In this document: piece after piece, positions 30,344 to 39,157 of the stretch
Layout of the letters: the number at the start of each line of letters is the position of its first letter
Position numbering within the stretch: the first letter of the stretch is position 1
Assembly (NCBI RefSeq): GCF_030758935.1
Contig: NZ_CP132333.1
Span: forward strand, 2,914,992 to 2,978,991
Reading direction: 5' to 3'
Length of the DNA stretch: 64,000 nucleotides
Source of the DNA: Geothrix sp. PMB-07
GTDB lineage: Bacteria > Acidobacteriota > Holophagae > Holophagales > Holophagaceae
Notes under the pieces: model-generated
What the model saw: the letters and a program-made list of their open reading frames with translations, nothing else
Told to the model about the DNA's origin: nothing
Database searches by the model: none
Position numbers and translations under genes: made by a program

Positions 30344-30606
30344 GCGACACACAGGTCGCGCGCCACCCTGACTCCTGAACGAACGCCGTCCACTCGGCAT
30401 CCGCTACGCGGATGCGCGAGACCTCCCGTCCTGTGGCGCCCGCTCACCATGGGACACCGAGGTCACGTGCGACCTTGATCCCAGAACGAACGCCGTCCAC
30501 TCGGCATCCACTACGCGGATGCGCGAGACCTCCCGCCCTGTGGCGCCCGCTCACCACGGAACACCCAGGTCACGCGCGACCCTGATCCCAGAACGAACGC
30601 CGTCCT
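30334..30606 (-). repeat. 107-bp tandem repeat made of gene ends, about 2.5 units
   Basis: Units begin at 30334, 30441 and 30548, an exact 107-bp period. Each carries, on the minus strand, a version of the last codons of the FAD oxidoreductase (GVRSGIRVARDLGVPW plus stop). Units one and two also carry a spacer of about 50 bp with the hairpin GCATCCGC/GCGGATGC and the sequence CTGTGGCGCC. The third copy is the real gene end. Copies differ mostly at third codon positions. Confidence 0.88.
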
Positions 30607-31804
30607 CATGAAAGCCGTAGCCCCAGTAGGCGCCGGCGTAGTGGGTGCGACCGTGCACCGAGGCGGCACCACTCACCTCTGACCACCGCGCTTGGGCGCG
30701 GATGGCGGCCTGGGTGTAACGGGGGTGCTCGTAGTCGTAGCGACCGGCGACGGTGGCGGAATCCACCAGGTCATCCGCGTGGAGGCTGACGAACCAGTCC
30801 TGTCGAGTGGGCAGGGGCTGGAGCCGGTTCATGTGGTAGGTCAGCACCAGGCGGTGGGCCTCGGGGTGGGTGCGGAAGTTCCAGGAGGCCCAGCCCCGGC
30901 GCTGCTTCGGAAGCAGGGAGGCATCACGGTGCAGGATGGTGGGGCTCCGGTTGCTGGTGAAGGCGCCGAAGACCTCCCGCTCCTGAGGGCTGGCGTCCGC
31001 CAGGAGAGGCAGCACCTGGTCGCCATGGCAGGCCAGCACGGCGTGGTCGAAGGTCAGGGGCTCCTGGCCCTCCAGGTGGAGGTGGACGCCGTTGTCCGAA
31101 CGGCGCAGGCTGATGATCCCTGCACCGGTCACCAGCCGTTCCCGGAAGGCTGCCGTCAGTGACGCGAGGTAGGTCGCGGTGCCGCCGGGGATGGTGCGCC
31201 AGGGATGGTGCGTGGTGACGCCGAGGAAGCCGTGGTTGTGGAAGAACCGCACCAGGGTGGCGGCGGGGAAGGCCTCCATGTCCACCAGGCTGGTGGACCA
31301 GACCGCGCCAGCCATGGGGAACAGATACTCGGTTTTGAAGCGGTCGGAGAACCGGTGCTGCTGCAGGTACTCGCCCAGGGTCGGGCCCTCGCCATCGGGC
31401 AGCTGAAGGAGGCCCCTGGCCACCCGGTTGAAGCGCAGCACCTCCCACCACAGGCCGCAGAACGCGGGATCCAGCAGGTGCCGCCGCTCCGTGAAAAGGC
31501 CGTTCAGACCTCGGCTGCACCAGGGGTGGGCGTTGCCGCTGGCGGCGAAGCTCATGTCGCTGGGGCAGGTGGCCACGCCCAGTTCCTCCATGAGCCGGAT
31601 GAAATTCGGGTAGTTCACCCGGTTGTGGACGATGAAGCCGGTGTCCACCGCCACCGGCCCTTCGGGCGCCGACACGGTCACCGTGTGGGTATGCCCGCCG
31701 ATGCGATCTGCCTTCTCGAAGACCCAGACCTCATGCTCCCGGCTGAGCAGCCAGGCCGCGGAAAGCCCTGCGATGCCCGAGCCGAGGACGGCGACGCGGC
31801 TCAT
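30551..31804 (-). CDS. FAD-dependent amine-oxidase-like oxidoreductase of the CFA cluster
   Basis: 417 residues. The dinucleotide fold is VLGSGIAGLSAAWLLSREHEVWVFEKADRIGGHT. Middle motifs include DTGFIVHNRVNYPNF and FPMAGAVWSTSLVDMEAFPA, and the C-terminal FAD motif is HYAGAYWGYGFHEDGVRSG. This subgroup lies beside DUF1365 and CFA synthase in many bacteria. Related clusters (for example ufa genes of alphaproteobacteria) introduce extra unsaturation into methylated acyl chains; that assignment here is inference. The start overlaps the desaturase stop (ATGA). Confidence 0.88.
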   Translation of the reverse strand: MSRVAVLGSGIAGLSAAWLLSREHEVWVFEKADRIGGHTHTVTVSAPEGPVAVDTGFIVHNRVNYPNFIRLMEELGVATCPSDMSFAASGNAHPWCSRGLNGLFTERRHLLDPAFCGLWWEVLRFNRVARGLLQLPDGEGPTLGEYLQQHRFSDRFKTEYLFPMAGAVWSTSLVDMEAFPAATLVRFFHNHGFLGVTTHHPWRTIPGGTATYLASLTAAFRERLVTGAGIISLRRSDNGVHLHLEGQEPLTFDHAVLACHGDQVLPLLADASPQEREVFGAFTSNRSPTILHRDASLLPKQRRGWASWNFRTHPEAHRLVLTYHMNRLQPLPTRQDWFVSLHADDLVDSATVAGRYDYEHPRYTQAAIRAQARWSEVSGAASVHGRTHYAGAYWGYGFHEDGVRSGIRVARDLGVPW

Positions 31805-32634
31805 GGGCGGGTGGCGCCCGAGGCAGGCCTGGGGAAAGGTCGGATGTCGCGCACGATGCCCACCCAGCTCAATGCCTTCAGCGTGTAGTAGGTGGGATCA
31901 ACCTCCCACCAGCGGATGCCCTGGCGGCAGCTGGCCTGGTAGTGGTGGTGGTTGTTGTGCCAGCCCTCGCCCAGCGTGATGAGCGCCAGCACGAAGTTGT
32001 TGCGGCTCTGGTCGCTGGTCTCGAAGCGCCGCGTGCCCCAGACATGCGTGAGGGAGTTGATGCAGAAGGTCCCGTGCCACAGCAGCACGGTGGAGATCAC
32101 GAACCCCCAGACCAGGGCTTCCCAGGCGCCGATGCCCGTCCAGGCGCCGAAGGCGAAGGTGGCGGTGCCTAGCAGCCAGGGGCAGAGCCAGTGGTAGGCG
32201 TCCAGGAAGCGCAGCTCAGGGAAGCGGCCGAAATCCTCGATGGACTTGGCATCGTAGTGGTCATGGGCGTCAGAAAGGATCCAGCCCACGTGGGACCACC
32301 AGAAGCCATCCGTCACCGGGGAATGGAGATCCCGCCCTGTGTCCGAGAAGCGGTGGTGGTGCCGGTGGTGGGCCGCCCACCAGAGCACACCCTTCTGGGC
32401 CGAGGTCTGCGCCACGAAGGCCAACGCGAACTGCGGCACCCGGCCCAGCTTGTAGCTGCGGTGGCTGAAGTAGCGGTGGTAGCCCGCCGTCACGGCGAAC
32501 ATGCGGATGAGGTAGAGGGCCGCGCAGAGCGCCACCAGCTTCCAGGAGAAGGTCAGCCAGATCGCCGCCAGGCAGGCCAGATGAAGCAGAACGAAGGAAA
32601 CCGAGGTGACGGTCACGGAGAAGGGCTTGCGCAT
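31801..32634 (-). CDS. Acyl-CoA/acyl-lipid delta-9-type fatty acid desaturase
   Basis: 277 residues from the ATG of MRKPFSVTVTS; upstream codons are not conserved. The three histidine boxes of the diiron site are HRYFSHR (HX4H), HHRHHH (HXXHH) and HNNHHHY. Four membrane segments surround them. It would insert a cis double bond, the substrate for the CFA synthases downstream. It is first in the run of lipid genes. Confidence 0.92.
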   Translation of the reverse strand: MRKPFSVTVTSVSFVLLHLACLAAIWLTFSWKLVALCAALYLIRMFAVTAGYHRYFSHRSYKLGRVPQFALAFVAQTSAQKGVLWWAAHHRHHHRFSDTGRDLHSPVTDGFWWSHVGWILSDAHDHYDAKSIEDFGRFPELRFLDAYHWLCPWLLGTATFAFGAWTGIGAWEALVWGFVISTVLLWHGTFCINSLTHVWGTRRFETSDQSRNNFVLALITLGEGWHNNHHHYQASCRQGIRWWEVDPTYYTLKALSWVGIVRDIRPFPRPASGATRP

Positions 32635-32770
32635 CGAAGGTCCGCCGGAAGAGCCCCCAGGGTAGCCTGGGATGCCTTCCCCCACGGGTGGTGTCCAGAA
32701 AGTTTCACGGTGGTGATCCTTTGGAAACCCTTCAGCCCAGCGCCCTGCCCACCGAGTGAGGCTTTGATCA

Positions 32771-34159
32771 TCAGCGCGTGGGTTGAGGCGGCGCGGGCAG
32801 CTCAATCCGCACCCGCAGCCCAGACGGTCCCGCCGTCGGAAGGAAGGCCACGTTGCCCCTGTGCAGTTCCACGGCACGCTGGACGATGGCCAGACCGAGC
32901 CCCGCGCCGACCGCGTGGGAGCCCAGTTCCCGCGAGAACCGCTCGAAGGCCCGCGCTTTGAAGGCCTCGCTCATGCCGGGCCCGTCATCTTCCACCTCGA
33001 AGCAGGGCCGCCCCTCCTCCCGCCCGAAGCGGAGGGTGACTGTGCCTCCCTCAGGCGTGTAGCGGATGGCGTTCTCCAGCAGGTTGTCCATGGCCATGCC
33101 CAACACACTGCCATCACCCCGCACCTCCAGCCGCTCTGGGCCTTCCACGCCCAGGTCTTGTTTCTTCGCAAGGGCCAGGGGCAGGATGTGCGAAGTCCGA
33201 TCCCGGGCCAGGGCTGCCAGATCCACCACCTCTTCGGAAAGTTCGGGCCCCGCCGCCTCCAGGCGGGCCACGGCCAGCAGCTGCCGCACCAGCCCTGTGG
33301 CCCGCTCAATGCCGCGCTGCAGATCCAGGCCGATGGCCTCCCGCTGGGCCGCATCCTCTTCACGGATGAGTGTGTGGGCCTGCGTGCCCACCACCGCCAG
33401 CGGCGTGCGCAGCTCGTGGGCAGCGTCTGCCACGAAGCGCCGCTGCGCCTGGAGGAGTTCGGAAACCCGCGACAGCAGCCCATTCAAGGAGGCCACCAGG
33501 GGGCGGGTCTCTTTGAGATCCACCGCCGGGTGGAGCGGGCTCAGGTCGCCAGGCTTGCGGCGCTCGACGCTTTCAGCCAGCAGGCGCAAGGGCCTCAGGG
33601 CACGGCGGCTGAGGAGCCAGGTGCAGACTGCGATGATGAGGAAGATAAGCGGGAAGGCCACAGGCGTGGACCGGAGGAAACGCCAGCCCAACCGTTTCCG
33701 CATGCTCAGGGATTCCGCCACCGCCACCCGGTAGCGGCCTGAAGGGTCATCCTGCACGAACACCCGGTACGACTCCCCCTGCACATCCACCCGGTGGAAG
33801 CCGGTCCCCTGCTCCGCAAGGGAGCCCACCGGAGCCGAGGGGGACAGATAGAGCAGGTGTCCATCCCGATCGAAGATCTGGTAGCGGGCGTGGTATTCCC
33901 CGGTTTTAAAGGTGTCTTCAGAGGTGAAGGTTTCATCCAGCACACGGATGCGTTCCGCTTGCTGGCGAATGCGTTCCGGCTGGTTCTCATCCTGAAGGAA
34001 GGCCACCAGGGCCGCAGCGCACATCCTCAAGGTCGAATCAAAAGCCCAGCTGCTGTCCCGGTAGGCAGGGATGAGGGTGATGGCCACCTGCAGGACCCAT
34101 AGCAGCCCGATGCTGATGCCCTGGGCCCAGATCATGCGGCGCAGCAGGGAGGTCTTCAC
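32771..34159 (-). CDS. Two-component sensor histidine kinase (QseC-like)
   Basis: 462 residues. Membrane segments at about 12-30 and 165-185 enclose a periplasmic sensor, followed by a HAMP-like linker, HisKA with AHELRTPLAVVG, and HATPase with NLLENAIRYTPEGG, DDGPGM and GAGLGLAI. The start overlaps the response regulator stop by 4 bp. The signal is unknown. Confidence 0.92.
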   Translation of the reverse strand: MKTSLLRRMIWAQGISIGLLWVLQVAITLIPAYRDSSWAFDSTLRMCAAALVAFLQDENQPERIRQQAERIRVLDETFTSEDTFKTGEYHARYQIFDRDGHLLYLSPSAPVGSLAEQGTGFHRVDVQGESYRVFVQDDPSGRYRVAVAESLSMRKRLGWRFLRSTPVAFPLIFLIIAVCTWLLSRRALRPLRLLAESVERRKPGDLSPLHPAVDLKETRPLVASLNGLLSRVSELLQAQRRFVADAAHELRTPLAVVGTQAHTLIREEDAAQREAIGLDLQRGIERATGLVRQLLAVARLEAAGPELSEEVVDLAALARDRTSHILPLALAKKQDLGVEGPERLEVRGDGSVLGMAMDNLLENAIRYTPEGGTVTLRFGREEGRPCFEVEDDGPGMSEAFKARAFERFSRELGSHAVGAGLGLAIVQRAVELHRGNVAFLPTAGPSGLRVRIELPAPPQPTR

Positions 34160-34827
34160 GTGTTCTCCAGCAGGTAGCCCAGGCCGCGGATGGTGCGGAT
34201 GCGGCGGTGGCCGAGCTTCCTGCGCAGGCGGTGGATGTGCACTTCGATGGTGTTGCTTTCCGGTTCTTCACCCAGATCGAAGATGTCCTCCTCCAGCTGG
34301 GTGCGGCTCACCACGCGCCCCGCCGACCGCGCCAAAAGAAGCAGCACCTGGTACTCGCGCGGGCCCAGCTCCAGGGCCTCTCCCTTCAGCGTGACGACGC
34401 GGTTTTCGGGCTCCAGGACCAGGTCCCCCAACACCCAGCGCCGGGCGGCGAAGCCCGAGCTGCGGCGCACCAGGGCCCGGATGCGTGACAGCAGCTCCGG
34501 AACCGCGAAGGGCTTCACCAGGTAGTCGTCGGCGCCCTCATCCAGGCCCAGCACGCGATCCTCAAGGCCGTCCCGCGCGGTGAGAATGAGCACAGGGGTG
34601 CGGTCATCGCGCAGGCGCAGGGCCTTGAGCACGTCCATGCCCGAGCCGTCGGGAAGGCCCAGGTCCAGCAGCAGCGCTCCGTAGGATTGGGTGCGCAGGT
34701 GGAGGTCGCCATCCTGCGCGCCCCGCACCCACGTCGCGTCGAAGCCCGCCTGCACAAGCGCCCGCAGCAGGGCGGCGCCCAATTGGGCATCATCCTCCAC
34801 CAGAAGGATCCGGATTTCTGCGCTCAT
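34156..34827 (-). CDS. OmpR-family response regulator
   Basis: 223 residues from the ATG at 34827, with GAGGAAG 9 nt upstream; the ATG at 34836 is too close to that site. The receiver has the acidic pair in LLVEDD, phosphoacceptor Asp in LLLDLGLPDG and Lys in YLVKPF. A winged-helix DNA-binding domain ends the protein (LRRKLGHRRIRTIRGLGYLL). It forms an operon with the kinase and faces a large secreted protein gene, a likely target. Confidence 0.93.
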   Translation of the reverse strand: MSAEIRILLVEDDAQLGAALLRALVQAGFDATWVRGAQDGDLHLRTQSYGALLLDLGLPDGSGMDVLKALRLRDDRTPVLILTARDGLEDRVLGLDEGADDYLVKPFAVPELLSRIRALVRRSSGFAARRWVLGDLVLEPENRVVTLKGEALELGPREYQVLLLLARSAGRVVSRTQLEEDIFDLGEEPESNTIEVHIHRLRRKLGHRRIRTIRGLGYLLENT

Positions 34828-34877
34828 GGCTGGCATCTTCCTCTCAACCCTATGGTGCGTGACCATCCTTATCGAAT

Positions 34878-34930
34878 GCTTACAGGCCAGGGCGTTCGGT
34901 TCGGTGCCGCCCCTGCCTGTAAGGTTGCCT
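34878..34930. promoter_or_regulatory. Inverted repeat in the divergent regulator/secreted-protein spacer
   Basis: CTTACAGGCCAGGG and CCCCTGCCTGTAAG face each other across about 20 bp, with GGTTGCCTTAAGGC beyond. The 311-bp spacer (34828-35138) has no other gene. The symmetry and position suit an operator for the response regulator. Confidence 0.45.
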
Positions 34931-35138
34931 TAAGGCAGGCCTCGGATGCTTGGAAGATCCCGAAGGAACTTCTGACTCCCTCGGACGCATCCAAGAAGCC
35001 GATAACCCAATCCAGCCGCCGATCCGTATCGGTTGGGTTCCAAGAGATCGGCCGGCGGACTGCAGGAATGATTCAAACGTAGGCTGCCGCTTTTTGAAAA
35101 ACACCCGCGAAATTTCCGCGTGGACCGAAGGAGACCTG

Positions 35139-37625
35139 GTGAAACGTCTGGTTCAAACCCTCCCGTGCCTGTCCGTGGCCCTCGTGGCTTCCGCCCAGAC
35201 AGCGCCTCTCCAGGTGCCACCCATCCAGGTTTCCCTGCCGGAGCCCCAGACCCTCGACCTCCGTCAGGTGCAGGCTACCGCCTTGCTGCCGGGTGAACAC
35301 CGCGATCCGGCCCGCCTCGAAGCGGTGCAGAAAGCCTGGGAACCACTGCTGCGCCAGGTCGATGGGGCCGCGGGCGTGCGCCTGCTTCTGCCCGCGGGGC
35401 CAGAGCGTTTGCAGCTGCTGCTGGCGGCCAGCCAGGCCCTGCGCGCCCGCAACCCGAAGCTGCGCCTCTACGTCGCCTACCAGCCCGAGCTGAGCCCGCT
35501 CATGGACGAGTTGGCCTGGGGCGCTGTGGATGGCGGCGCACTGCTCGCCGCAGATCTCGGAGCCGATGCTGAGCGGTGGCGGAACCTGCTGACGCAGGCC
35601 CAGAACACCTTCCCCGGTCGGCCCTGGTTCCTGTGGGTGCCGACGGATCCCGGCGCCCGCGCAGCACAGCTTCTGGGCGATGGCGGCCGCTTGGTGCTGC
35701 CCACGGGCGGGCCCGGCGCCAAGCTGGCGCAGGAGCTGCCCCCGGGCTACACCGAGGTGGAGGGTGGCCTTGGCGACCTGACCCTGCGCAAGCGCAGCAC
35801 GGGCGAGGCTTTCCGCCGCATCTTCCAGAATGGGCAGTGGATCTCCGCGCCCCTGCCCAAGGATCGGCACGAGGTGCAGGTGCAGGATCAGGAGCAGTAC
35901 GACCTGGGCGCCCTGCTGGCCCGCGTGCGCGCCACACACCTGCGCGACAAGTCCGCGCTCCGCACCGTGCGCGCCCTGGTGGACGTGAACATCCACGTGC
36001 AGGCAGAAGGCGGTGGCGGCGATCTCGGCTTCCGCTTTCAGGGCTTTGAAAAGCAAGGTGAGCCCGAGGAACTCCTGCGAAAAGAGGTTCGATTCAACGG
36101 CGTGAAGGCCAACCTCTCGGAATCCGCCCAGCTGCCCATCCTCGAATCCCGCACCAGCGCCGCGGCCCCCGTGGCGCTCACCCTCACGGAACGCTACCGC
36201 TACTCGGATGGCGGCCCTGCGGGCCCCGGCAAGCGGCTGCTGCGCTTCGAGCCCGTGGACAACGACCCGCTGCTGTTTGAAGGCGAACTCACGGTGGACG
36301 AGGCCTCGGGCCGCATCCTGCGGGAGCAGAGCCACCGCTCGAACCTGCCAGGGCTGGTGCGCAGCGAGCGCCGCGATCTCACCTACGGCGAGCCCCTGCC
36401 CGGCCACTGGCGCGTGATGCGCATCCACACCGCCGAGCGCTGGATTGGCACCGGCGGCACCGCCCAGGTGCTGCGCGATCTCGACTACAGCGATTTCCGC
36501 ATCAACGACCCTGGCTATGACGAAGCCCTGAGCGCCGCCCGGGCCAGCAGCGCCAGCATCCTGCAGAACACCCCCGATGGTTACCGCTACTCGGTGAAAC
36601 AGGCCGATGGCAGCCGCAAGCTGGAAACCAAGGCCACCAGCCGCATCCGCGCCGTGGGCGGTGTGCTGCTGGTCCAGCCCGGCAGCGACTTGCCCATCGC
36701 ACCCCTGGCCGGCTACCTGATCTCCGATTTCAACGCCCTCGACAAGGGCATCCAGTACAACTTCCTCACGGCGGTGGTCTTCAACGCGGGTTCCGTGATG
36801 GTGCCCCGGGCCTTCCTGGGCTTGGATTTCTCCGCCTCCGGGGCCCTCTCCATCTTCGGGGGCACGGATCGCCCGGTGAAAGACGGCAAACAGCTGGACA
36901 AGGATGGCGTCCAGCGCCGCTCCCAGAACCTGGAACTGGGCCTGGGCCGCGACCTGGGCGCGGGCTTCCGCCTGGATTTGAAAGGCCAGTTCCAACACAA
37001 CGCCTTCTCCGATCCCAAGGAGGACAAGTACAAAACACCGGGTTTCCTGAACCCGCCTTCAGGCTGGACTCGCCTGGGCGGGGCCGGACTCACCTGGCAG
37101 TTCGAGGGCTTCCACCTGCAGGGCACCTACCTGAAGGGCCTGCGGCCCGATGGCAGCTACGGAGCCCCCGGCGATGTGCAGGCCGTGCCCGACCAGGGCC
37201 GCCTCGTGCGCTGGGATACCGGCGCCATGTTTGACCACGAACTGGCCAAGGGCGTCTGGTTCACGGCCAATGTGGGCCATGCAGGTGGCGAGGGCTTTGA
37301 CCGCTTCCAGCCCCTCAGCTTCGACGGCCGCGTCTCCGGCATCAAGCCCTACGCCGTGGTGGCGGATCGCATGACCTATGGCGGCTTCAACATCGCCTTC
37401 CCCACCGGCCCCAACCTTCGCCTCACCTTGGGCCTCGATCACGGTCAGGCCCACAGCCTCACCGACCAGAAAACCTACGGCTTCACCGGTCTGAAAGTCG
37501 CCGGCGACCTGCCCGGCTTCTGGTGGTTCACCACCATCCGGGTGGACTTGGGCGCCGGCCTGCAGAGCGACGTGAAGGGCGTCAAGACCGTGAATGGCAT
37601 GATCTCCTTCCTGCACCTGTTCTAG
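35139..37625 (+). CDS. Large secreted, probably outer-membrane protein of unknown function
   Basis: 828 residues from a GTG with AAGGAG 6-7 nt upstream. A signal peptide (VKRLVQTLPCLSVALVASAQ) is followed by a mixed alpha/beta region (20-450) and a C-terminal half with alternating hydrophobic and aromatic strands (for example FRLDLKGQFQHNAF, FEGFHLQGTYLKG), ending in Phe (FLHLF) like a beta-barrel. I do not recognise the family. It is divergent from the two-component system. Confidence 0.72.
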   Translation: MKRLVQTLPCLSVALVASAQTAPLQVPPIQVSLPEPQTLDLRQVQATALLPGEHRDPARLEAVQKAWEPLLRQVDGAAGVRLLLPAGPERLQLLLAASQALRARNPKLRLYVAYQPELSPLMDELAWGAVDGGALLAADLGADAERWRNLLTQAQNTFPGRPWFLWVPTDPGARAAQLLGDGGRLVLPTGGPGAKLAQELPPGYTEVEGGLGDLTLRKRSTGEAFRRIFQNGQWISAPLPKDRHEVQVQDQEQYDLGALLARVRATHLRDKSALRTVRALVDVNIHVQAEGGGGDLGFRFQGFEKQGEPEELLRKEVRFNGVKANLSESAQLPILESRTSAAAPVALTLTERYRYSDGGPAGPGKRLLRFEPVDNDPLLFEGELTVDEASGRILREQSHRSNLPGLVRSERRDLTYGEPLPGHWRVMRIHTAERWIGTGGTAQVLRDLDYSDFRINDPGYDEALSAARASSASILQNTPDGYRYSVKQADGSRKLETKATSRIRAVGGVLLVQPGSDLPIAPLAGYLISDFNALDKGIQYNFLTAVVFNAGSVMVPRAFLGLDFSASGALSIFGGTDRPVKDGKQLDKDGVQRRSQNLELGLGRDLGAGFRLDLKGQFQHNAFSDPKEDKYKTPGFLNPPSGWTRLGGAGLTWQFEGFHLQGTYLKGLRPDGSYGAPGDVQAVPDQGRLVRWDTGAMFDHELAKGVWFTANVGHAGGEGFDRFQPLSFDGRVSGIKPYAVVADRMTYGGFNIAFPTGPNLRLTLGLDHGQAHSLTDQKTYGFTGLKVAGDLPGFWWFTTIRVDLGAGLQSDVKGVKTVNGMISFLHLF

Positions 37626-37671
37626 CCAACCTTGAACCAAACCCCATTCAGCGCCATGATGGAAGGTCGCA

Positions 37672-37714
37672 GTACCCGTAGCTCAGTTGGATAGAGCGTT
37701 GGCCTCCGAAGCCA
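37672..37714 (+). tRNA. tRNA-Arg(CCG), 5' half only
   Basis: The sequence from GTACCCG through the D-arm (GCTC-AGTTGGATA-GAGC) to the anticodon arm (TTGGC-CTCCGAA-GCCA) is a standard tRNA-Arg with anticodon CCG. Homology stops one base before the anticodon stem closes. No T-arm, acceptor 3' strand or GGTTCGAATCC follows anywhere in the window. This is a tRNA fragment at the edge of an integrated element, with the complementary half expected at the other end. Confidence 0.8.
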
Positions 37715-37755
37715 CGAGTCCTTCTTTGACGACTCATTGATCTTCAACCAAAAAT

Positions 37756-37880
37756 GTTGTATTTAGACGACTTATCAGATTGCATCGCCTGTTAAGGGAA
37801 TTTTAAAAGCCCTAATAGGCGTTATTTGAAACCTAAATACAACCCATATCCTGGCAAATCCTGGCAAAAATCCTGGCAAA
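37756..37880. repeat. Attachment-end repeats: nested palindromes and three phased direct repeats
   Basis: GTTGTATTTAG (37756) pairs with CTAAATACAAC (37833), enclosing a second imperfect pair (CGCCTGTTAAGGG with CCCTAATAGGCG). Then ATCCTGGCAAA occurs three times, at 37848, 37858 and 37870, spaced 10 and 12 bp, so on the same face of the helix. This layout resembles arm-type or accessory sites of site-specific recombinases. Confidence 0.6.
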
Positions 37881-37884
37881 AGAT

Positions 37885-37912
37885 CACAAAAATATGGCCC
37901 CAAATCGGGGCC
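37885..37912 (-). terminator. Rho-independent terminator of the first element gene
   Basis: On the minus strand GGCCCC-GATTT-GGGGCC is followed by ATATTTTTGTG, 26 bp after the stop of the gene ending at 37938. Confidence 0.8.
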
Positions 37913-37937
37913 GTATTTGTAGTGAATTTTGCATCGA

Positions 37938-38660
37938 TTAGTCGTCGTCATCCGGAGCATTAAGGGGCGAAACGCGGAGAGTCTTCCAATTGACCTTGTA
38001 ACCCTTCTTGCGGAGGTAATCCTCTTGAAGAGCCTTCGACTCTGCAGGGCTGGCGGTTTTCAGCGCCCGTCGAAGTTCGCGTTGCGCATCAGCGTCCTGT
38101 GCCCTTTTGTCGTCTTGGGCCTTGCTCGCGAGCATCTGCTCAAGCTGGAGATGCTGAACTACTCTGGCTTTCCCGACAATCCAGGCATTCCGTCCGCCGT
38201 CTGGTCCGAGCTGTTGGAACCACCCCGCTTTGTAAGCCACGGCGTTCGTGAACGCCTGATCATATACATCTTGGAGAGGACGGTCGCACCCAACGGGTGC
38301 CGACACGAGACCGTCGTTGATGAGCATCCCACCCACGGTCAGCCGCGTGGACGGCCTCCAACCATCGCTCACGCGGCGGACCACCCATAGGTCTGCGTAG
38401 CCACTATCCACATCAGGATCGTTTGTGAGGGCGACCTCCCAGGAACTGCTGCAGAAACGATCCAGTGAAGCCTGGGCCATGGCCTGCGCTTGGGCAGTCG
38501 GTGGCTGAGAAAGAGGCAGTGCCACACGGAATCGTTCTGGCAGGTTTGGGGCGTCTGCCAGCCCCACAACGAGGCCGGGGTGGGACCCAGCAACATAGTA
38601 GTGCTGGGCTGATAAAGCCACCGAGACCAGGGAGAAAACCAAGAGGAGGAGTGAGCGCAT
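37938..38660 (-). CDS. Secreted protein of unknown function
   Basis: 240 residues. A signal peptide (MRSLLLLVFSLVSVALSAQ) is followed by a beta-rich region with two aromatic segments and a Lys/Arg/Asp-rich helical C-terminus from about 165 (LEQMLASKAQDDKRAQDADAQ), ending in DDDD. I do not recognise it. It is the last gene before the element's left end and has its own terminator. Confidence 0.65.
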   Translation of the reverse strand: MRSLLLLVFSLVSVALSAQHYYVAGSHPGLVVGLADAPNLPERFRVALPLSQPPTAQAQAMAQASLDRFCSSSWEVALTNDPDVDSGYADLWVVRRVSDGWRPSTRLTVGGMLINDGLVSAPVGCDRPLQDVYDQAFTNAVAYKAGWFQQLGPDGGRNAWIVGKARVVQHLQLEQMLASKAQDDKRAQDADAQRELRRALKTASPAESKALQEDYLRKKGYKVNWKTLRVSPLNAPDDDD

Positions 38661-38663
38661 AAT

Positions 38664-38867
38664 CTAGCCTTTCCGCCGCGGTGCGTGGCTCTTGGTATCG
38701 CGGTATCCGAAGTAATCGACCTCGTCGGGAGGCCATGAAACGACTGGCGCAGTGGACCCCAACCTCTCGTTTTTCCATGCCTCGAAACGCTTCAGCTCAG
38801 CCTCAACAGTGAGACCACGCCGAGGTCCGCGAGCGCTCACTGGGGTTCGAGCGGTGCGAGTCATCAC
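38664..38867 (-). CDS. Small basic hypothetical protein
   Basis: 67 residues, Arg-rich at both ends (MMTRTARTPVSARGPRRG, SHAPRRKG), with a short amphipathic helix between. It overlaps the RHH gene upstream by 4 bp and is 3 bp from the next gene, so it belongs to the parA operon. Function unknown. Confidence 0.5.
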   Translation of the reverse strand: MMTRTARTPVSARGPRRGLTVEAELKRFEAWKNERLGSTAPVVSWPPDEVDYFGYRDTKSHAPRRKG

Positions 38868-39157
38868 AGCTCCTCCTTTTTGGGAGTGAACCGCTCAATG
38901 AACTGAGGACTGGCCAATGCCAGGCGGAGGGCCTCACCGACAAGGACGCCGAGCGGCACCTTGGTATCGAGCTGGAATATGCGAAGTTCCCGCGCAGCAT
39001 CAGCGGCAATTCGGCAATTGATGCGCTCGACTCCTTCGGTGTGGGTGCGAGGCCTACCACCAACATTGATGGTAGGAGCCTTGGCCTCCACCTTCTGAAG
39101 GTGCTCCGGGCGCGCCTTGGCGCCGCCCTGGAGCCAGGCTTTCGGATCTGCACTCAC
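38864..39157 (-). CDS. RHH-like DNA-binding partition partner
   Basis: 97 residues. A flexible basic N-terminus is followed by RINCRIAADAARELRIFQLDTKVPLGVLVGEALRLAL, a ribbon-helix-helix-like core. It is coupled to parA by a 4-bp overlap, as ParG-like centromere-binding proteins are. It probably binds the ACGTT-rich region upstream of parA (inference). Confidence 0.6.
   Translation of the reverse strand: MSADPKAWLQGGAKARPEHLQKVEAKAPTINVGGRPRTHTEGVERINCRIAADAARELRIFQLDTKVPLGVLVGEALRLALASPQFIERFTPKKEEL

Noticed and set aside
37715-37937. Possible group I intron in the tRNA-Arg anticodon arm
   Set aside because: No 3' exon (T-arm or acceptor strand) is found downstream, and no intron core elements are evident.
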